Shown here piece after piece: positions 60,082-64,000 of a stretch of DNA of 64,000 nt (its first letter is position 1; the number at the start of each line of letters is the position of its first letter). The stretch covers positions 53,456 to 117,455 of the forward strand of contig JAEPRB010000125.1 of assembly GCA_016758965.1 (NCBI GenBank). The letters are read 5' to 3'. Under the pieces are notes generated by a model. The model did no database searches. It saw only the letters and a program-made list of their open reading frames with translations, and was not told the DNA's origin. Position numbers and translations under genes: made by a program. This DNA comes from Circinella minor. Its lineage: Eukaryota > Mucoromycota > Mucoromycetes > Mucorales > Lichtheimiaceae.

Positions 60082-63000
60082 ATGAGATTACCAGAAAGTC
60101 ATAAAAAAGAATTATTAACCATTTGGTATACTAATGATTAAAATGATATTAGAAATATATATGTGTGTGTGTATCAATGTCAAAATAGTATTCATATGGA
60201 TTTTTATGTACATGTATTTTTTTTTTTTGATATATAGGTATGCAGCTACACTTACACCACGAGCCAAACGTTTGTCAAAAAGAGAAATCGCATCGATTGA
60301 TGTAACTAATATTTGGTATATTTTAAAAATAATAATAACAATTTATGACTTAAATTACAATGTAAACTATATGAAAACAATTTCATTCACTTTTTTGTGT
60401 GTGTATGTGTGTGTGTGTTTGGGGGGGTTGTATACATATAAAACTATATATAGTAATATCATGCTAGATGACACAAAAGATCCAATCACATTTCCTGTAA
60501 TTGCTGCATTACTTTTAGGTGCAGCAAAAGTACTTCAACAACAATCACTTATGATTTATTGTAAGTTCATCATCATTACTCTATTTACTAATTCTTATTT
60601 TCATGGAGAATTACTAATTATTAGTGTAATAAAGCGGATGTACTTCATTTATGGTCTAGATTACGACCCAAACTGTTTGAACCAAAAGCAACGGATTCAA
60701 TTGATTTAACTCATTCAATTGCTAAAATTAAAAATATTACATTGACAGAACTTGAAATTATTGCTAGTGATAATGATTATACTTCTTTAATGGAAACCCA
60801 TTATCCATTTGCTAACTTGGTAAAATACGTAATAATTATTATTTATTATTATATTAAATAAACCTAATACTAACCATGAGATCAATTTTTTTTTTATAAT
60901 GGGTTATAACGTAACGTAAAACAGTTTGATTGGACTTATGTAAGTCCACCTTTACCATCCATTTCAAATACTATCATTGTCAATTGTTCCGGTTCAATTG
61001 ATTCAAATGATATGAGGAGTGTTGATATGAATCAACAACCCTTATTACAACCCCAAGACGATGATGATTATCTAGATTATGATGATTATTCTTTTGAAGA
61101 ACAATTTAATCGAATGAATAGTAATTATCTTATGTCACACGTTTTTTTAGAAGGAGAGCACTATGATCACAATCAATGTAACAATATACCACATGAAGAT
61201 ACACAATTAGTTTATAATGAAAATGAAAATGAGCAAAGTTCTATAAACAATCAACAACAACACGATTATTCTATTCCAGACCTTCTTATTAATGAATATC
61301 AAGATAATGAAGAATATGATAATAATGATTTAATGACTGCCATTATGAATGATCAACAGCGACGTCTTTTTCATGATACTTCTTTTTCATCAATACATCA
61401 AGTAAATGATAACAGTAGACTATCATTAGATCAACAGCAACAACACCAGTTGGCACAGGTGAACGATGTTAATCACGACGATGATTATTATGAAGAAGAC
61501 AACGGGGTAACAACACCCATTTCTCATCTTCAGGCCATTTTATCACAACCTTCAACACTTGCTACTGAAGATATTTCTGGATTAATTCCTCTTACTTCTG
61601 AAAGCAGTAGTCAATCTACTACTTATGAAGATAATAACGACGATCATGAATATATAGATGAAAATGAAACATTCGAACCACTCACAACGATACAACGAAG
61701 AAGAAGAAGAAGAAGACGACATACTACTACAAATTACCTAATGAGTGACTCGACCACTATTGTTCCTGCAAGTTTTTATCAACAACAAGAATCACTTGTT
61801 AACCGAATAAATCCAAATCAAATTTTTTCTGTTCTCAACACAACAAATTATCAAAAGAAAAAAACTACAAAAAAAGCACACATTGAAAAAAAGATGAATG
61901 CAATTAATCAATTCATTCATCGACCTCTTGTTTCAGGTATATTTATATATATAATGTAAATCCAATGGGAAAGCATTTATATATTATTATTAGTAACCAA
62001 TGAATATGTAAACAAATATGTTGTGTATAATTTTTAGTTGAGGTATCACAATCCAATATTATGTGGAAAAAAGATTTTCAAGTAATTAAATAATAATACA
62101 TGCGTTTTTTTTTTTTTTATGTAAATGATAACAAGACTCAATAAATAGTTAATTACGTACAATTCTTTTTTTTTAATAATGGTTATATTAGAATGCTATG
62201 AATGCTACTTTAACATCTAGTGAAATTGAATTAGAACGAGCACGACAAAATCAACAAGCTAATTATGATGATATAGCATCTATACCATCTTCTATGGATG
62301 ATATACTTTTGGGTAATCCTTTATCTTCTGGTACTGATCACCAACGTCTTCATATGAGCCGAGGTAACTTTATCAAAAAGGAAAAGAAGGAGGGGGGGGG
62401 ATATTTGAGCGGTTGATGAAAAAAAAAGAAGAACAAGAAAAGAGAAGGGAGGGATAAAATCAATGTCATATTAGATATAATATAAATATAAACACGCACG
62501 TATACATATAAATACATACAAACGAAATATATATATAAAAAATAAAAATAAGGAGAATCCATATAAAAAATAATCGAATGATTACATATAAATAATAAAT
62601 ATAATGTATCTGAGGGGGCTTATTATTTATTACTCTATAGAAAGATCAGATTCATCTGAATCACTTTTATTGGAGTCTTCTGATGATGAAGAACAAAGGA
62701 AAAGATTATTATCACGTAATCGTATCGCTCCAGAATTTTCACGAGTTCCTGAAGATGATTATTATGATGATTACATGGATTATAATAGTGGCGGTCATGA
62801 AGATGAAATAGTTTCTGATCATCAACATGGTATAATTTCATTTTAAAAAAGGAAAAGTATATTTATAATACGTAACAATAACAATGACAACGGATGTTAT
62901 TATGTTTCTAAAAATATATAGATGGAACCACCAAGACGTTATTTTATGATGGGGATGCAAATGACTTTTTAAGGTAAAAGGATTATTAATATGAGAAGAC

Positions 63001-63437
63001 GTCAAACTTTAATTTCATCTTGTTTATTTGTTTGTTTGTTTTATTTATTTTTTTTTTCAATAATATTAATCATAATTAGTTATGCACAATGGAAGATTAC
63101 TCAAGCACGAGAAGAATCAGGTATCGCGCTCGAAACATTACTCTCCCCGATTGCACATCGATCAGAAGTTGCACAAACCTTTTATTATCTTTTAGGTAAA
63201 ATATACTTATTTTTATATACAATGATGATGATGATGATGGTATCATCTTTTCTTTTTTTTTTTTCATGGTTGTCTAATAACGTAGTTCTATTATTTATAG
63301 TATGGGCTTCAAGAAATAGGTTACGATTACAACAAGTTACCACGCTTGGAACCATTCAAATTTATCTCGGAGCTGGCATGAATATGGTTAATGCATCGAC
63401 AACCACTCATTCTTCTGTAGAACAAGAAACAGAATAA
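60082..63437 (+). CDS. REC8: Rec8-like kleisin (cohesin subunit), 11 exons, about 714 aa
   Basis: Exons 60082-60125, 60238-60315, 60454-60560, about 60625-60819, 60925-61936, 62038-62081, 62192-62363, 62641-62829, 62922-62973, 63080-63195, 63301-63437. The N-terminal kleisin domain reads TIWYAATLTPRAKRLSKREI, then ICNIMLDDTKDPITFP and LLLGAAKVL; the WxAAT form with KRLSKREI resembles Rec8 more than Rad21. The long middle is acidic and Gln/Asn-rich. The C-terminal winged helix has EVAQTFYYLLVWASRNRLRLQQV and GTIQIYLG, which binds an Smc head. Family role: the ring-closing subunit of meiotic cohesin. The exon 3/exon 4 junction is one base out of frame with canonical splice sites. An N-terminal MFYS-type start is not seen and may be absent or in an unseen exon. 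It begins only 109 bp after the BRCC36 stop. Confidence 0.8.
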
Positions 63438-63886
63438 TAATAATCAACTTCCCCCCCTCCCCTCTTCTCCTCCTTTTTTTTTTTTTTTCCCTAAAACTTT
63501 TTTTTTAATGCACAAACACAAAAACAAACTCAAATTTGGCTTATTTCTCTCAATTACTTTTGCTAAGTTCATTTAACTCACTTGCTTAAAAAATAATGGT
63601 GTTATATGAAAATAAAGAATAGTTGCTAATACGTAAATCACGTACATAAATAAAAAATAAATAAAATGTTTACTTGCGCGAAAATAAAATAAGGTACATT
63701 TAAAACCATTTGTTCTCCTTTTTTTTTTTTTTGTAAATCACTCATCTTTTTTTTTTTTTAATTATTCACCTATATAAACACCACGCAAGTAGAGACTTAC
63801 ACACGCTAAAATTATAAGCATATAAATATTCAATTGGCTTCACAAACAATATTTGATTCAGGGGTTAGGGGGGTTGTTAATTACCT
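63438..63886. other. Convergent intergenic region
   Basis: 3' regions of the kleisin gene and of the edge gene. C/T-rich run at 63450-63490, T-tracts at 63720-63760. No gene seen. Confidence 0.5.
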
Positions 63887-63961
63887 TTAAAGTGATTGTC
63901 GATTCACATTATTAGGTGCATAAGGAATATAATTTTCTAAAATAGATTCTTCTGTTCGTTT
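63887..63961 (-). CDS. Last exon of an unknown minus-strand gene, cut by the window edge
   Basis: After an acceptor-like CATATAG on the minus strand, an open stretch reads KRTEESILENYIPYAPNNV then NRQSL and a stop at 63887. The composition is protein-like and the exon is phase 0. The rest of the gene lies beyond 64000. No family recognised. Confidence 0.4.
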   Translation of the reverse strand, partial: KRTEESILENYIPYAPNNVNRQSL

Positions 63962-64000
63962 CTATATGTATACATAGTTTAAGTTTTTTATCCAAGCAAA

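Overview
This is an AT-rich fungal nuclear segment, and the gene content points to an early-diverging fungus, most likely Mucoromycota (Mucorales-like). The reasons are short GT-AG introns in most genes, a chitin synthase fused to a myosin motor, a BRCC36-type deubiquitinase that common yeasts lack, and two members of a PD-(D/E)XK-like protein family that I believe is expanded in Mucoromycota (from memory, not searched). Exon borders below were placed by hand from splice motifs and reading phase; they close the reading frame in every multi-exon gene except the kleisin at 60082-63437 and the damaged paralog at 49200-50372.

Left part (1-32 kb), mostly housekeeping: an EST1/SMG-type protein running off the left edge; a small two-helix membrane protein; a seven-exon acyl-CoA synthetase; a DUF1769 protein converging on a class IV aminotransferase; a LAMMER kinase divergent from a soluble ABC ATPase; a 1935-residue myosin-motor chitin synthase; a 4.4 kb stretch with no supportable gene; a His/Asn-rich low-complexity protein; and translation factor eIF5.

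Middle (32-41.6 kb): a six-exon gene for a 1792-residue Sel1-repeat protein with an N-myristoylation-like start, and an uncharacterised Ser/Asn-rich protein with a conserved-looking C-terminal block.

Mobile region (41.8-53.3 kb): a 6.3 kb element (41846-48144) has inverted terminal repeats of about 420 bp, nearly identical to each other, flanked by TA. It carries a nine-exon, 547-residue PD-(D/E)XK-like protein and a 143-bp tandem repeat array. Its subterminal DNA holds TTGGCGG-type motifs about every 22 bp. A second, decayed element starts 94 bp further on (48238) with the same CAGGATTTTTCC terminus, another phased TGGCG array, two Tc1/mariner transposase remnants, a truncated paralog of the PD-(D/E)XK protein, an inverted duplicate of that paralog's 3' end, and a palindromic MITE. 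A matching opposite terminus lies at 53311. This region is the best candidate for an undescribed system.

Right part (54-64 kb), housekeeping again: an Apd1/Aim32-type thioredoxin-like ferredoxin protein; RPL12 converging on the N-terminal methyltransferase whose known yeast substrate is Rpl12; BRCC36; a Rec8-like meiotic kleisin; and the last exon of an unknown gene on the minus strand at the edge.
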